DNA of 64,000 nucleotides from CAXMQZ01 sp963719055 (lineage in GTDB: Bacteria; Acidobacteriota; Thermoanaerobaculia; Multivoradales; JAHEKO01): positions 62,001 to 126,000 of the forward strand of contig CAVRAU010000022.1 of assembly GCA_963719055.1 (NCBI GenBank), in the 5' to 3' direction. Position 1 is the stretch's first letter; every line of letters begins with the position of its first letter. Position numbers and translations under genes: made by a program. A model generated the notes under the pieces. It ran no database searches. It was not told where the DNA came from and saw only the letters and a list, made by a program, of their open reading frames with translations. This document shows, one piece after another, positions 27,801 to 35,449 of this stretch.

Positions 27801-28144
27801 TGACGGTGAAACAACCTTGGCCCTGGACGGAGTTCGAGATCGGGATGCTTCTCGGAGTGCTGATTGGGGAGGGGCACTTTGGTGGAGATGGACGCCAGCC
27901 CCATGTCACCCTGCGGATGCACACCGATCACGAAGCCTTGTTTCGATGGCTGGAGAAGACCTTCCCCGGCGGTCGCCTCTATGGGCCTTATCACCACGGG
28001 GGACGACACTACTTTCAGTGGATGGCCCGGGGAGTCTTCCTGCGAGAAGAGTTGGTGCCGCTGCTCGAGCAGTTTCTCACCGCCGAGCTCGACAACAAGG
28101 CCTTCACCCGCTTTCAGGCCATGAAGGAACGCTACAGGCTCTGA
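27800..28144 (+). CDS. Small LAGLIDADG-like DNA-binding protein
   Basis: A 114-residue protein with a single LAGLIDADG-type helix, LLGVLIGEGHFGGDG (about residues 17-31), followed by beta strands HVTLRMHTDHEALFRWLEK and HHGGRHYFQWMARG and a closing helix. This is one monomer-sized homing-endonuclease-like fold, the kind also used as a transcription factor (WhiA-like). The acidic residue of the motif is present as E in GEGHF. It is not inside an intron or intein; it stands alone between rsmG and jag, with parS-like sites at its start. DNA binding is inferred; nuclease activity is uncertain. Confidence 0.7.
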   Translation: MTVKQPWPWTEFEIGMLLGVLIGEGHFGGDGRQPHVTLRMHTDHEALFRWLEKTFPGGRLYGPYHHGGRHYFQWMARGVFLREELVPLLEQFLTAELDNKAFTRFQAMKERYRL

Positions 28145-28147
28145 GTG

Positions 28148-29101
28148 TCAGTAACGATCGAATCCCCGCGGACGCCGCATCGCCGGGCTGATGGTCACAC
28201 GCTTGAAAAAGCCCTTGCCCAGGCTTTCGGTCAAGACGTCTTTGTTGTCGACCAGGGTGACGTGGATGATGCGTCTCTCCGCGGGGTTCATGGGCGGCAA
28301 CGTTCGCGGCCGCTGACGGTCGAGAACTTCCTGTGCTGCTTCCTTGGCCAATCTCTCGAGCTCGACCTCGCGGCCAGCGTGAAACTCCTCCGAGTCCACA
28401 TGACACGGAATCGAGCGACCCGTGTAGCCACGAATCAGGCGTGGTAGAAGATGTTGAATCGCCAGCAGGAGGTTACCTCGATCCTCTACGAGTCGATCTC
28501 GATCCGGGCCCGTCAGCTCGATTTCGATTTGACCCTCACCCTCGCTCACCTCGACCACCAGATCCAACTTGGCAAAACCCATGAGCTCCTCGAGGCCGCG
28601 CCGGGCAGCGTCCATCAGGTCGGCTGTTGGTTCTTGTGCTTGAAACCCGCCTTCTCTCGGTTTGGGTGATTCGTCAAGCTCCGGCTCTCTCGCCTCTGGC
28701 TGCACCTCGGCTTCCACCTCGGCTTCCACCTCGGCTTTCACCTCGGGCTCGACATCGGGCTCGGGCTCGGGCTCGGAGAACTCTTCAGCTCTCGACGGTT
28801 CTTCCTCGGTTATGAACGACGAGGACTCGGTGCTGGCGTCGGGGGTCTCCATCACCCCGGAAGCGATCTCTTCCTCCACCGGCGCCGGCTTGTCCTCCAC
28901 AATCGGGGCCTCGGCTGGAGCCGTGCGCGGAGAGTCGGGATCGACGACGATCACGACACCCTTGCGGGCCTTGATGAAGCCATGGCGCTTTTCGATCTTG
29001 CGGTAGGCCACCTCTTCAGGCTGGATGTCGTGGTGGCGGGCCGCCTGCATCAAGGCGATTTCCAGGGTGTTGCCAGAGAAGTACTTGCGTCCTGTCGTCA
29101 T
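28148..29101 (-). CDS. jag: Jag/KhpB (EloR) RNA-binding protein with acidic linker
   Basis: A 317-residue protein with an N-terminal Jag domain (MTTGRKYFSGNTLEIALMQ, KHGFIKARKGVVIVV-like), a long Glu/Pro/Val-rich linker (residues about 60-150, with repeated VEAE units), a KH domain (ELTGPDRDRLVEDRGNLLLA) and a C-terminal R3H domain (LERLAKEAAQEVLDRQRP ... PMNPAERRIIH). In other bacteria this protein binds RNA with KhpA and affects cell elongation. It overlaps the yidC start by 4 bases, the conserved rnpA-yidC-jag order. Confidence 0.93.
   Translation of the reverse strand: MTTGRKYFSGNTLEIALMQAARHHDIQPEEVAYRKIEKRHGFIKARKGVVIVVDPDSPRTAPAEAPIVEDKPAPVEEEIASGVMETPDASTESSSFITEEEPSRAEEFSEPEPEPDVEPEVKAEVEAEVEAEVQPEAREPELDESPKPREGGFQAQEPTADLMDAARRGLEELMGFAKLDLVVEVSEGEGQIEIELTGPDRDRLVEDRGNLLLAIQHLLPRLIRGYTGRSIPCHVDSEEFHAGREVELERLAKEAAQEVLDRQRPRTLPPMNPAERRIIHVTLVDNKDVLTESLGKGFFKRVTISPAMRRPRGFDRY
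28703..28750. repeat. 12-bp tandem repeat in the jag linker
   Basis: Four copies of a CACCTCGGCTTC-type unit, the last two slightly diverged, encode the EAEV-like repeats of the Jag linker. A short coding repeat of this kind can change length by slippage without breaking frame. Confidence 0.8.
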
Positions 29102-30894
29102 TCCTTTTTCTTACCTCCCTTGCCACGGGAACCACCGGTGGACTGTTTGGCCGCCTCGGCCTTGGCCTCCCGCATTCGCTTATATAAATACTGCTGCCCA
29201 ATGCCCAACACATTGTTTGTCAACCAGTAGAGCACCAGACCGCTGGGAAAACCGAGAAAGAGTATCGTGAAGAAGATGGGCATCAAGGCAAACATCCGCC
29301 GTTGCATCGGGTCGCCCGCCGCCGGGGTCATCTTCTGTTGTAGAAACTGAGTGGCACCCATGACGATGGGCAGCACATACAGGGGGTCTTTTGCCGATAA
29401 GTCGGTAATCCAGAGAATCCAGGGCGCGTGCCGAATCTCGATAGACGCCGACAAGATGTTGTAGAAGGCGAACAACACGGGAATCTGCAGCAACATCGGC
29501 AGGCAGCCGCCCGCTGGATTCACGCCCTCCGTCTTGTACAGGGCCATTGTCTCTTCGTTCATCTTGCGCTGCATTTCCGGATTCGGTCGCCCCTGCTTGT
29601 CTTTGAGCTTCGAGCGGTACTTCTGCCGGATGGCCTGAACTTTCGGGTTGATCTCCTGCATCTTCTGCATGGAGACCGTGCTCTTGTGGGTCAACGGGAA
29701 GAGAATCAAGCGAATGAGAATGGTCATCAAGATGATCGCCCAACCGTAGTTGGCCACCACGTTGTCGTGAATCCAGCGCAGACCCCAGAGCAGGGGCAAG
29801 GACAGGAACTTGAACCACCCCAGTCGTATCGTTTCTTCAAGACCATAGGGAAGGGCGGCCAGGCGCTCGAATTCCTTGGCCCCCAGATAGGCCGTCATTC
29901 GAAGTTGGTTGCCCTGAGGCTGCAAAAACAAATAGAGCTCTCGCCCCATATCTTGTTCCACTTCACCCAATTCCTCGAGATCCCGAAAGGGCCGAAACAT
30001 CGTCGTTCCCTCGTCGCCACCCGGAATCACCACGACGGGTTGGACAACCACGGCCTCGAGGCCCTCTTGCGGCACGACGGCGGTCAGAAAGTAGGAATCA
30101 TCGAGACCCACCCACTGGAGGCCGATAGCGGAGAGCCCCTCGGGGGCCTTCACCCGCGCCGGATCGACCCGCTCGACACCCTCGGCGTGTCGGTAGACAG
30201 CAGAGCGTCGGGCAAAGCGGTTGTCCATCTCCGCCGAACTGGGATTGCGCACCCCCGGGCCCAGAACCACCGCCCACGGCAACTCTGTTGCCGCGTCGAT
30301 CTCTACACCCAGCAGGCCGTTCGGTTGGAAGGCAAAGCGCTTTTCCACTCGGCCCTCGGCGCCTTGATACAGGAATACAACGGTCTCCTGGCCAAAATCC
30401 CCGGACTCTCTCTGCACCCTGAAGAGCACATCATTGAGGGCCGAGGACGCCCCGTCGAGGGTGGCAAAACCAAAGAGGTGGGGATCTCGCGCTCGCGCCC
30501 GGACCAGATCCACGGGCCCACCATCCGAGTTCCTGTGCTCGAGGAGTTGAAACGAGACGAGTTGCGCTCCTCGGCTCGTGAACTCGGCCCTGTAGATGTC
30601 CCCTGTGACGACGACTCGCTCTTCAGCCACCCCCACTACGGTCTCGAGTTCGACCGGCACCGCCGGAGGCGGTGTCTGGGAGACCTCTGCGGTGGTGGCG
30701 AGGGTGGAACTCTCTGTCACCACCACCTCGGGCGGGGGAGGCGCCGCACTTGGAACTGGCTGTTCTGCCGCTTCAATCTCGGGTGTCGGTTGCTCGACGG
30801 GTCTTTCTGGCTCGGGCGGGGGAAAGAAGTACGACCAGGAGATCATGATCCCCAGGGAAAGAAGCGCAGCGATGAAAAGTCGGCGTGTGTCCAA
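29098..30894 (-). CDS. yidC: Membrane protein insertase YidC
   Basis: A protein of about 598 residues with an N-terminal signal-anchor (LFIAALLSLGIMISWSYFF), a Pro/Glu-rich linker, a large periplasmic beta domain (residues about 90-330) and the conserved insertase core with five membrane helices: YGWAIILMTILIRLILFPLT with the groove arginine, GGCLPMLLQIPVLFAFYNIL and GLVLYWLTNNVLGIGQQYL. The periplasmic domain marks the diderm type. TTG at 30894 is chosen because the conserved N-terminus begins there. A Lys-rich tail ends the protein. Confidence 0.94.
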   Translation of the reverse strand: MDTRRLFIAALLSLGIMISWSYFFPPPEPERPVEQPTPEIEAAEQPVPSAAPPPPEVVVTESSTLATTAEVSQTPPPAVPVELETVVGVAEERVVVTGDIYRAEFTSRGAQLVSFQLLEHRNSDGGPVDLVRARARDPHLFGFATLDGASSALNDVLFRVQRESGDFGQETVVFLYQGAEGRVEKRFAFQPNGLLGVEIDAATELPWAVVLGPGVRNPSSAEMDNRFARRSAVYRHAEGVERVDPARVKAPEGLSAIGLQWVGLDDSYFLTAVVPQEGLEAVVVQPVVVIPGGDEGTTMFRPFRDLEELGEVEQDMGRELYLFLQPQGNQLRMTAYLGAKEFERLAALPYGLEETIRLGWFKFLSLPLLWGLRWIHDNVVANYGWAIILMTILIRLILFPLTHKSTVSMQKMQEINPKVQAIRQKYRSKLKDKQGRPNPEMQRKMNEETMALYKTEGVNPAGGCLPMLLQIPVLFAFYNILSASIEIRHAPWILWITDLSAKDPLYVLPIVMGATQFLQQKMTPAAGDPMQRRMFALMPIFFTILFLGFPSGLVLYWLTNNVLGIGQQYLYKRMREAKAEAAKQSTGGSRGKGGKKKE

Positions 30895-30919
30895 AACTCG
30901 TCTATTCCCCCGGTGCCCC

Positions 30920-31102
30920 TCAAGGCATGTCTGTACCGCCGTGGCTCCAGGGGCCACAACGTAAGATTCTGCCCATTCCCTTCAAGGAGCCCCGTAGTAG
31001 ACCGTATTTCAGAATCGCCATGCGCGTGTACTCAGAACAGGTTGGAGTGAAACGACAGGCTTGCGGAAGAAGTGGCGAGAGCCATCGCTTGTAAGCAACC
31101 AA
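30920..31102 (-). CDS. yidD: Membrane protein insertion efficiency factor YidD
   Basis: The protein contains YKRWLSPLLPQACRFTPTCS and YTRMAILKYGLLRGSLKGM, the signature of YidD with its conserved cysteines. It assists YidC-dependent insertion. The start is uncertain: no ATG or GTG fits; TTG 31102 gives a 60-residue form beginning LVAYKRW, and the open frame extends upstream into rnpA in another frame. It lies between rnpA and yidC in the usual order. Confidence 0.85.
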   Translation of the reverse strand: MVAYKRWLSPLLPQACRFTPTCSEYTRMAILKYGLLRGSLKGMGRILRCGPWSHGGTDMP

Positions 31103-31122
31103 TAACGCCGCTGCGCCCCGAC

Positions 31123-31518
31123 TCAGCCTGCCTGGCGTTCGCCTGGAATCAGCTGCTGTAGAAGGCGTTGAATCTCCGTCTCCAGCGCGGTGAAGTCCGC
31201 CTCTCTGGCCCTCGGTTTTGCATGCAGCAGAAGGTCGTAGGCCGGCAGTTGCCGCCGCTGGCTCCATCGACGATAAATCTCCCTTATCCGGCGTTTGATC
31301 TTGTGACGCACCACCGCGCCACCCACCTTGCGGGTGACGGTGATACCCAACCGTGGACCCATCGCTTCTGGCCCACGCTCCACAACGTACAAGGTTACCA
31401 ATCGACCGTATTGGCGGCGTCCCCGCTCGTAGCAGCGCAGGAAATCGGCTCGTCTTCGTAGCCTCTCCTCGGGTAGCAGTGACTCCCCATGAATGCGGGA
31501 GACCTGCCGGTTGGGCAT
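31123..31518 (-). CDS. rnpA: Ribonuclease P protein component
   Basis: A 131-residue basic protein that supports the RNase P RNA in tRNA 5' processing. It shows LRRRADFLRCYERGRR at the N-terminus, PRLGITVTRKVGGAVVRHKI and the RNR-type motif KRRIREIYRRW, then YDLLLHAKPRA. The ATG at 31518 lies 3 bases after the rpmH stop. Its C-terminus has a short extension ending GERQAG. Confidence 0.93.
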   Translation of the reverse strand: MPNRQVSRIHGESLLPEERLRRRADFLRCYERGRRQYGRLVTLYVVERGPEAMGPRLGITVTRKVGGAVVRHKIKRRIREIYRRWSQRRQLPAYDLLLHAKPRAREADFTALETEIQRLLQQLIPGERQAG

Positions 31519-31521
31519 CTA

Positions 31522-31656
31522 CTAGACACTCAGGCGCGCGCGGCCCTTCTTGCGGCGCCGATTGATGATGGCTCTGCCCTGGCGGGTGCGCATGCGAAGC
31601 CGAAAGCCGTGGGTTCGCTTCCGACGACGATTGTTCGGTTGGAATGTTCTTTTCAC
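31522..31656 (-). CDS. rpmH: 50S ribosomal protein L34
   Basis: A 44-residue protein starting at GTG 31656: MKRTFQPNNRRRKRTHGF, then RLRMRTRQGRAIINRRRKKG and RARLSV. This is the full L34 sequence pattern. It heads the rpmH-rnpA-yidD-yidC-jag cluster, one of the best conserved origin-proximal gene orders in bacteria. Confidence 0.96.
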   Translation of the reverse strand: MKRTFQPNNRRRKRTHGFRLRMRTRQGRAIINRRRKKGRARLSV

Positions 31657-31780
31657 TGTTTCTATCCGTGCTTCTGGTCGACTGCTCTCGCCTCAGAGGA
31701 AAACCGTGCGGCAGCCGCCTAAATTCCGAAGACGCAATACCTTACTCAAATCGGGAGTGCCGGTCAAGGTAGACCGGAAA

Positions 31781-31870
31781 TGGCGGAGAGGGTGGGATTC
31801 GAACCCACGGACCGCGTGAACGGTCAACGGTTTTCGAGACCGCCCCATTCGACCACTCTGGCACCTCTCC
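31781..31870 (-). tRNA. tRNA-Ser (anticodon CGA)
   Basis: Read on the minus strand, a 7-bp acceptor stem GGAGAGG/CCTCTCC with discriminator G encloses a class II tRNA: AGAGTGGTCGAATGGGGC D-arm, anticodon loop with TCTCGAAA (anticodon CGA), a long variable arm and the T-arm GGGTTCGAATCCC. CCA is encoded at 31781-31783. Confidence 0.95.
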
Positions 31871-31946
31871 GCATAATGAACCTGTTCGACCAGCGCAGGG
31901 GCCGGCCATGTGTAGCCTCGGTGCCTCTGTGCCCGAGGATCGACAA

Positions 31947-32036
31947 TGGCGGAGAGGGAGGGATTCGAACCCACGGTTGAGTTTCCCCAACACACGCTTT
32001 CCAGGCGTGCACCTTCGGCCGCTCGGTCACCTCTCC
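31947..32036 (-). tRNA. tRNA-Ser (anticodon GGA)
   Basis: Same orientation and acceptor stem (GGAGAGG/CCTCTCC, discriminator G) as its neighbour 76 bases away. The D-arm is GACCGAGCGGCCGAAGG, the anticodon loop CTGGAAA gives GGA, a long variable arm follows, and the T-arm is GGGTTCGAATCCC. CCA is encoded at 31947-31949. Confidence 0.95.
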
Positions 32037-32091
32037 GTCAAATCTGTTCGGTCAAAGAACCACTCGGGGGTCGGCCCGGACAGGCCTACCC

Positions 32092-32553
32092 TTACCGATC
32101 CCGGCGAAGACTAGCAAAGAATTGACGGAGAAGGGTGCCCGATTCCTCGGCCAGGATTCCTTCGACGACCTCGAGGCGATGATTGAGCCTCACGTCTTGA
32201 ACGAGATTCCCCAAGCTGCCGCAGAAACCCGCCTTCGGGTCGCGAGCCGCAAAGACCAAGCGTTCGACGCGACTATTGACCAAGGCTCCGGCGCACATGG
32301 CACAGGGCTCCAGGGTCACATAGAGATCGCAACCGACCAGTCGCCAGCCGCCGATCTCTTGCGCCGCTTGTCGTATGGCCAGAATCTCCGCATGCGCGAG
32401 CGGGTCGCCATCGCTTTCTCGCCGATTGAACCCGCGCCCGATGATCTCCTCGCCGCGGACAACGACCGCGCCAATTGGAACCTCGCCTTTGGCCGCCGCT
32501 TTGCGAGCCTCCAGCAGCGCTTCTTGCATCCAGACAGCGTCGTCCATCGTCAA
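32092..32553 (-). CDS. tadA: tRNA-specific adenosine-34 deaminase
   Basis: A 153-residue zinc deaminase that makes inosine at the wobble position of tRNA-Arg(ACG). The zinc motifs are DPLAHAEILAIRQA (His and catalytic Glu) and VTLEPCAMCAGALVNSRV (PCxxC). Typical downstream residues are FAARDPKAGFCGSLGNL and LNHRLEVVEGIL. Start is ATG 32553 or 32547. It lies next to tRNA-Ser genes and the SRP RNA, with no functional link needed. Confidence 0.94.
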   Translation of the reverse strand: MTMDDAVWMQEALLEARKAAAKGEVPIGAVVVRGEEIIGRGFNRRESDGDPLAHAEILAIRQAAQEIGGWRLVGCDLYVTLEPCAMCAGALVNSRVERLVFAARDPKAGFCGSLGNLVQDVRLNHRLEVVEGILAEESGTLLRQFFASLRRDR

Positions 32554-32701
32554 GTTCAGACCGCCTCACGTGGGCATTTCTCGTCTTCGGTTGGCACTCT
32601 GAGGTCTCTCCTGTACCCGGTGGCGGCGCCCTCTCGGTATGTTAGCAAGGCCCTGCCGGCTCATCTTTACATCGCCCGGGGCAGCGCGTAGCATGGAGCT
32701 T

Positions 32702-32834
32702 GGCAGAGGCTAACGAAGGGTTCGGGTCCTGTGCACTGGCCGATACCGAACCTCGTCAGGCCCGGAAGGGAGCAGCGATAAGGCATCCGCGCCGGGTGCC
32801 GCAGACAAGCCGGAACCCTTCGTCGGTCTCTGCC
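32702..32834 (+). ncRNA. ffs: Signal recognition particle RNA (4.5S type)
   Basis: The conserved tip GTCAGGCCCGGAAGGGAGCA contains the GGAA tetraloop and the asymmetric loop that binds Ffh. The ends pair as a long rod: GGCAGAG with CTCTGCC, and CGAAGGGTTC with GAACCCTTCG. Total about 133 nt, the short hairpin form without an Alu domain. It sits just upstream of dnaX, a common location. A TAGCAT at 32690-32695 could be its -10 element. Confidence 0.93.
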
Positions 32835-32855
32835 CATGGTTTCTTCTGCTCAGAT

Positions 32856-34553
32856 ATGACCTATCAGGTACTCGCACGCAAGTGGCGCCCGCAGGATTTC
32901 TCCAGCGTCGTCGGCCAGGAATCCACCGTAACCGGGCTTCGCAACGCCCTCCAGGAAGGCCGAATCGCCCAGGCCTATCTGTTTTCGGGGATTCGGGGGG
33001 TCGGCAAGACCAGTGTGGCGAGGGTGCTGGCCAAGGCCCTCAATTGTGAGAACGGACCCGCCGCCGACCCCTGCAACAAATGTCAGACCTGTGCCGAAAT
33101 CACGGCGGGGGCCGATCTCGACGTCATCGAGGTGGATGCCGCCACCTACTCGAAGGTAGAACAGGTTCGAGAGCTCACCGAGAGTCTCAAATACGGCCCC
33201 GCTCGCGACCGCTACAAGGTGGTGGTCATCGACGAGATTCATCGACTCTCGCGCCAGGCCTTCGACGCCCTGCTCAAGATCGTCGAAGAACCACCTCCGC
33301 ATCTCGTCTTCATTTTCGCGACCACCGAGGTCGACGCGGTCCCCGCGACCGTCCTTTCCCGGTGCCAGGAGTTTCATTTCCGGCGGGTGCGACCCGCCCT
33401 GCTGGCTGCCCACTTGCGAATGCTCGCAGAAAAGGAGGACATCGAGGCCTCCGACACCGCCCTGCGCCTCATCGCGAGGGCGGGCGAGGGGAGTGTGCGC
33501 GACGCCGTCGCACTTCTCGACCAGTTGTCCACCTTCGGCTCCGGACGGATCGCGGATGAAGACGCTGCCCGGATCCTCGGCGGGGTCGGTGCGACGGTTC
33601 ATTTTCGGCTTCTGGGCTCCATCATCGAGGGTTTGAGTCAAGAGGTCGCGGCGGTGGTCGGTGAGATCGAGGAGGAGGGCTGGGATCCACGCCATGTGTT
33701 CGGGGAGTTCCTGTCCTACTGCCGAGATGCCCTTCACCTGGCCCTGGGCGCCGAGCCGGCGGATATCGAGCTCCCCGAGGAAGATGCTGAACAACTCGCC
33801 GGTCTGGCCAAGGAGGCCGGATACGAGAACCTCCTGCGCCTCCTCCATCAACTACTCGGTAGCGAATCGACGGTTCGCCGGAGCGAGACCGGCACCCTGG
33901 CCGTCGAGATCGCCTGGCTGCGAGCCGCAGAGTTGCCCAAACTGACCCGTATCGAAGAGGTCCTGGCCGGAGGTCCGCCACCGTCGGGCGCCTCCTCGCG
34001 ATCCACCAAGAAATCACCCGAGCCACGCCAGCGATCGTCACCACCACCGCCAAAGAAGGTCGTCGAGGCCGTCAAGCAAACAACTCCCGAAACGAAAGTC
34101 GAAACGATCTCTGCAGAGGCCGTTGAGCCGCAGCCTCCTGAACCTGAAGTGGAGAAGACCGCCGCCACGGACGACTCCCGGATTCAGGAATTCTTGGTCG
34201 AGGTCAGTCGCAGGCGACAACCTCTGGCAGCGCATCTACAGGAGTCTCTCCGTTTGATTTTCGAAGACGGGCATCTCAGTATCTACACCACCCCCGAGGA
34301 TCAATGGCTGGCCACGGCACTAGCCAGGGGAAACAACCGTCGGATCCTGGAGGAGAGCCTGGTTGTGATCTGGGGGGAAGGTACCAAGTGGCGGCTCCGA
34401 GAGCGTGGCGACCTCGGCCCGCCAGCCGACACCGAAGCCGCTCCGGCCGACGATGACAAGATTCTCAAACACCCTTTTGTACAGACGGCTCTCGACATCT
34501 TCGGCGGTACGGCGCGGGCCATCAAGAGTGATGATTCCAAGGAGATGCCATGA
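32856..34553 (+). CDS. dnaX: DNA polymerase III subunit gamma/tau
   Basis: A 565-residue clamp-loader ATPase. MTYQVLARKWRPQDFSSVVG is the standard start; the upstream open frame overlaps the SRP RNA. Walker A is GIRGVGKTSVAR, the zinc site is CENGPAADPCNKCQTC, Walker B is VVVIDEIHRLS, and the sensor region is FIFATTEVDAVPATVLSRCQ. A Pro/Lys-rich linker from about residue 365 leads to a C-terminal tau-like domain. It is followed by ybaB (4-base overlap) and recR. Confidence 0.95.
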   Translation: MTYQVLARKWRPQDFSSVVGQESTVTGLRNALQEGRIAQAYLFSGIRGVGKTSVARVLAKALNCENGPAADPCNKCQTCAEITAGADLDVIEVDAATYSKVEQVRELTESLKYGPARDRYKVVVIDEIHRLSRQAFDALLKIVEEPPPHLVFIFATTEVDAVPATVLSRCQEFHFRRVRPALLAAHLRMLAEKEDIEASDTALRLIARAGEGSVRDAVALLDQLSTFGSGRIADEDAARILGGVGATVHFRLLGSIIEGLSQEVAAVVGEIEEEGWDPRHVFGEFLSYCRDALHLALGAEPADIELPEEDAEQLAGLAKEAGYENLLRLLHQLLGSESTVRRSETGTLAVEIAWLRAAELPKLTRIEEVLAGGPPPSGASSRSTKKSPEPRQRSSPPPPKKVVEAVKQTTPETKVETISAEAVEPQPPEPEVEKTAATDDSRIQEFLVEVSRRRQPLAAHLQESLRLIFEDGHLSIYTTPEDQWLATALARGNNRRILEESLVVIWGEGTKWRLRERGDLGPPADTEAAPADDDKILKHPFVQTALDIFGGTARAIKSDDSKEMP

Positions 34554-34843
34554 ATATCCAGAAGCTCATGAAACAAGCCCAGCAGATGCAGGAAAAGCTC
34601 ATGCAAGAGCAGGGCACTTTGGAGCTGGAAGTCAGTGTCGGGGGGGGAATGGTGACCGTCAAGATGAACGGTCTCAAACAACTGCTGGATGTTCAGATCG
34701 ACCGGGAAGTGGTCGATCCCGAAGACCCGGCCATGCTGGCCGACTTGATTCAGGCTGCAGTCAACGAGGCGGGTCGCAAGGTGGACGAAGAACTGCAACA
34801 GAAACTCGGTGGGATGACCGGGGGTCTTCCAGGCCTCTTCTGA
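34550..34843 (+). CDS. ybaB: YbaB/EbfC nucleoid-associated protein
   Basis: A 97-residue dimeric DNA-binding protein with the expected sequence: MNIQKLMKQAQQMQEKLMQE, GGGMVTVKMNGLKQLLDVQI and DPEDPAMLADLIQAAVNEAG. The C-terminal GGMTGGLPGLF is a typical tail. Located between dnaX and recR, as in most bacteria; it overlaps dnaX by 4 bases. Confidence 0.95.
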   Translation: MNIQKLMKQAQQMQEKLMQEQGTLELEVSVGGGMVTVKMNGLKQLLDVQIDREVVDPEDPAMLADLIQAAVNEAGRKVDEELQQKLGGMTGGLPGLF

Positions 34844-34861
34844 TCCGCGATCCTCGAAACC

Positions 34862-35446
34862 ATGGGCGACCCCCTTTCTCGTCTCGTCGGAGAGTTGTCT
34901 CGTCTACCGGGCATTGGCCCCAAGACAGCGACCCGGCTGGCCCACCATCTGCTGAAGATCTCCCGATCCGATGCCGAGGCTCTGGCTGCGGCGGTGCTGG
35001 AGGTGAAGGACAAACTCTTCCACTGCTCGGTCTGCAACTCCATCACAGACATCGAGCCCTGTGGTTTTTGTACCGACCCTCAGCGGGACACCACACAGAT
35101 TTGTGTAGTCGAGGAGCCCTACAACATCCAACCCATCGAACGAACGGGCGAGTTTCATGGCCGGTATCACGTACTGATGGGAGCGCTGTCGCCACAGCGC
35201 GGGATCGGCCCCGATCAGATCCGGGTGGCAGGACTTCTCGAACGTCTCGATGGGGTCCAGGAGATCATCCTGGCCACCAACCCGGACGTCGAAGGAGAGG
35301 CTACAGCTCTTTATCTGGCACGACTCCTCAAACAGCACGAGATCCTGATCACTCGTCTGGCGTTCGGCATGCCGGTGGGTGGGGATATCGAATACACCGA
35401 CGAGGTCACCCTCGCCCGGTCTCTTTCCGGTCGGCGAGAGATCTGA
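34862..35446 (+). CDS. recR: Recombination mediator RecR
   Basis: A 194-residue DNA repair protein working with RecF/RecO. It shows the helix-hairpin-helix SRLPGIGPKTATRLAHHLL, the zinc finger CSVCNSITDIEPCGFC (four cysteines), the Toprim start ICVVEEPYNIQPIERTGEF and the C-terminal TRLAFGMPVGGDIEYTDEVT. Complete and standard in length. Confidence 0.96.
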   Translation: MGDPLSRLVGELSRLPGIGPKTATRLAHHLLKISRSDAEALAAAVLEVKDKLFHCSVCNSITDIEPCGFCTDPQRDTTQICVVEEPYNIQPIERTGEFHGRYHVLMGALSPQRGIGPDQIRVAGLLERLDGVQEIILATNPDVEGEATALYLARLLKQHEILITRLAFGMPVGGDIEYTDEVTLARSLSGRREI

Positions 35447-35449
35447 CTC

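Noticed and set aside
28703..28750. Short regular repeats that could suggest a CRISPR array
   Set aside because: The 12-bp units are contiguous without spacers and encode the acidic linker of Jag.
29428..31050. A 540-codon open frame antisense to yidC
   Set aside because: YidC on the other strand is certain; the antisense translation is low-complexity and His/Arg-rich without domains.
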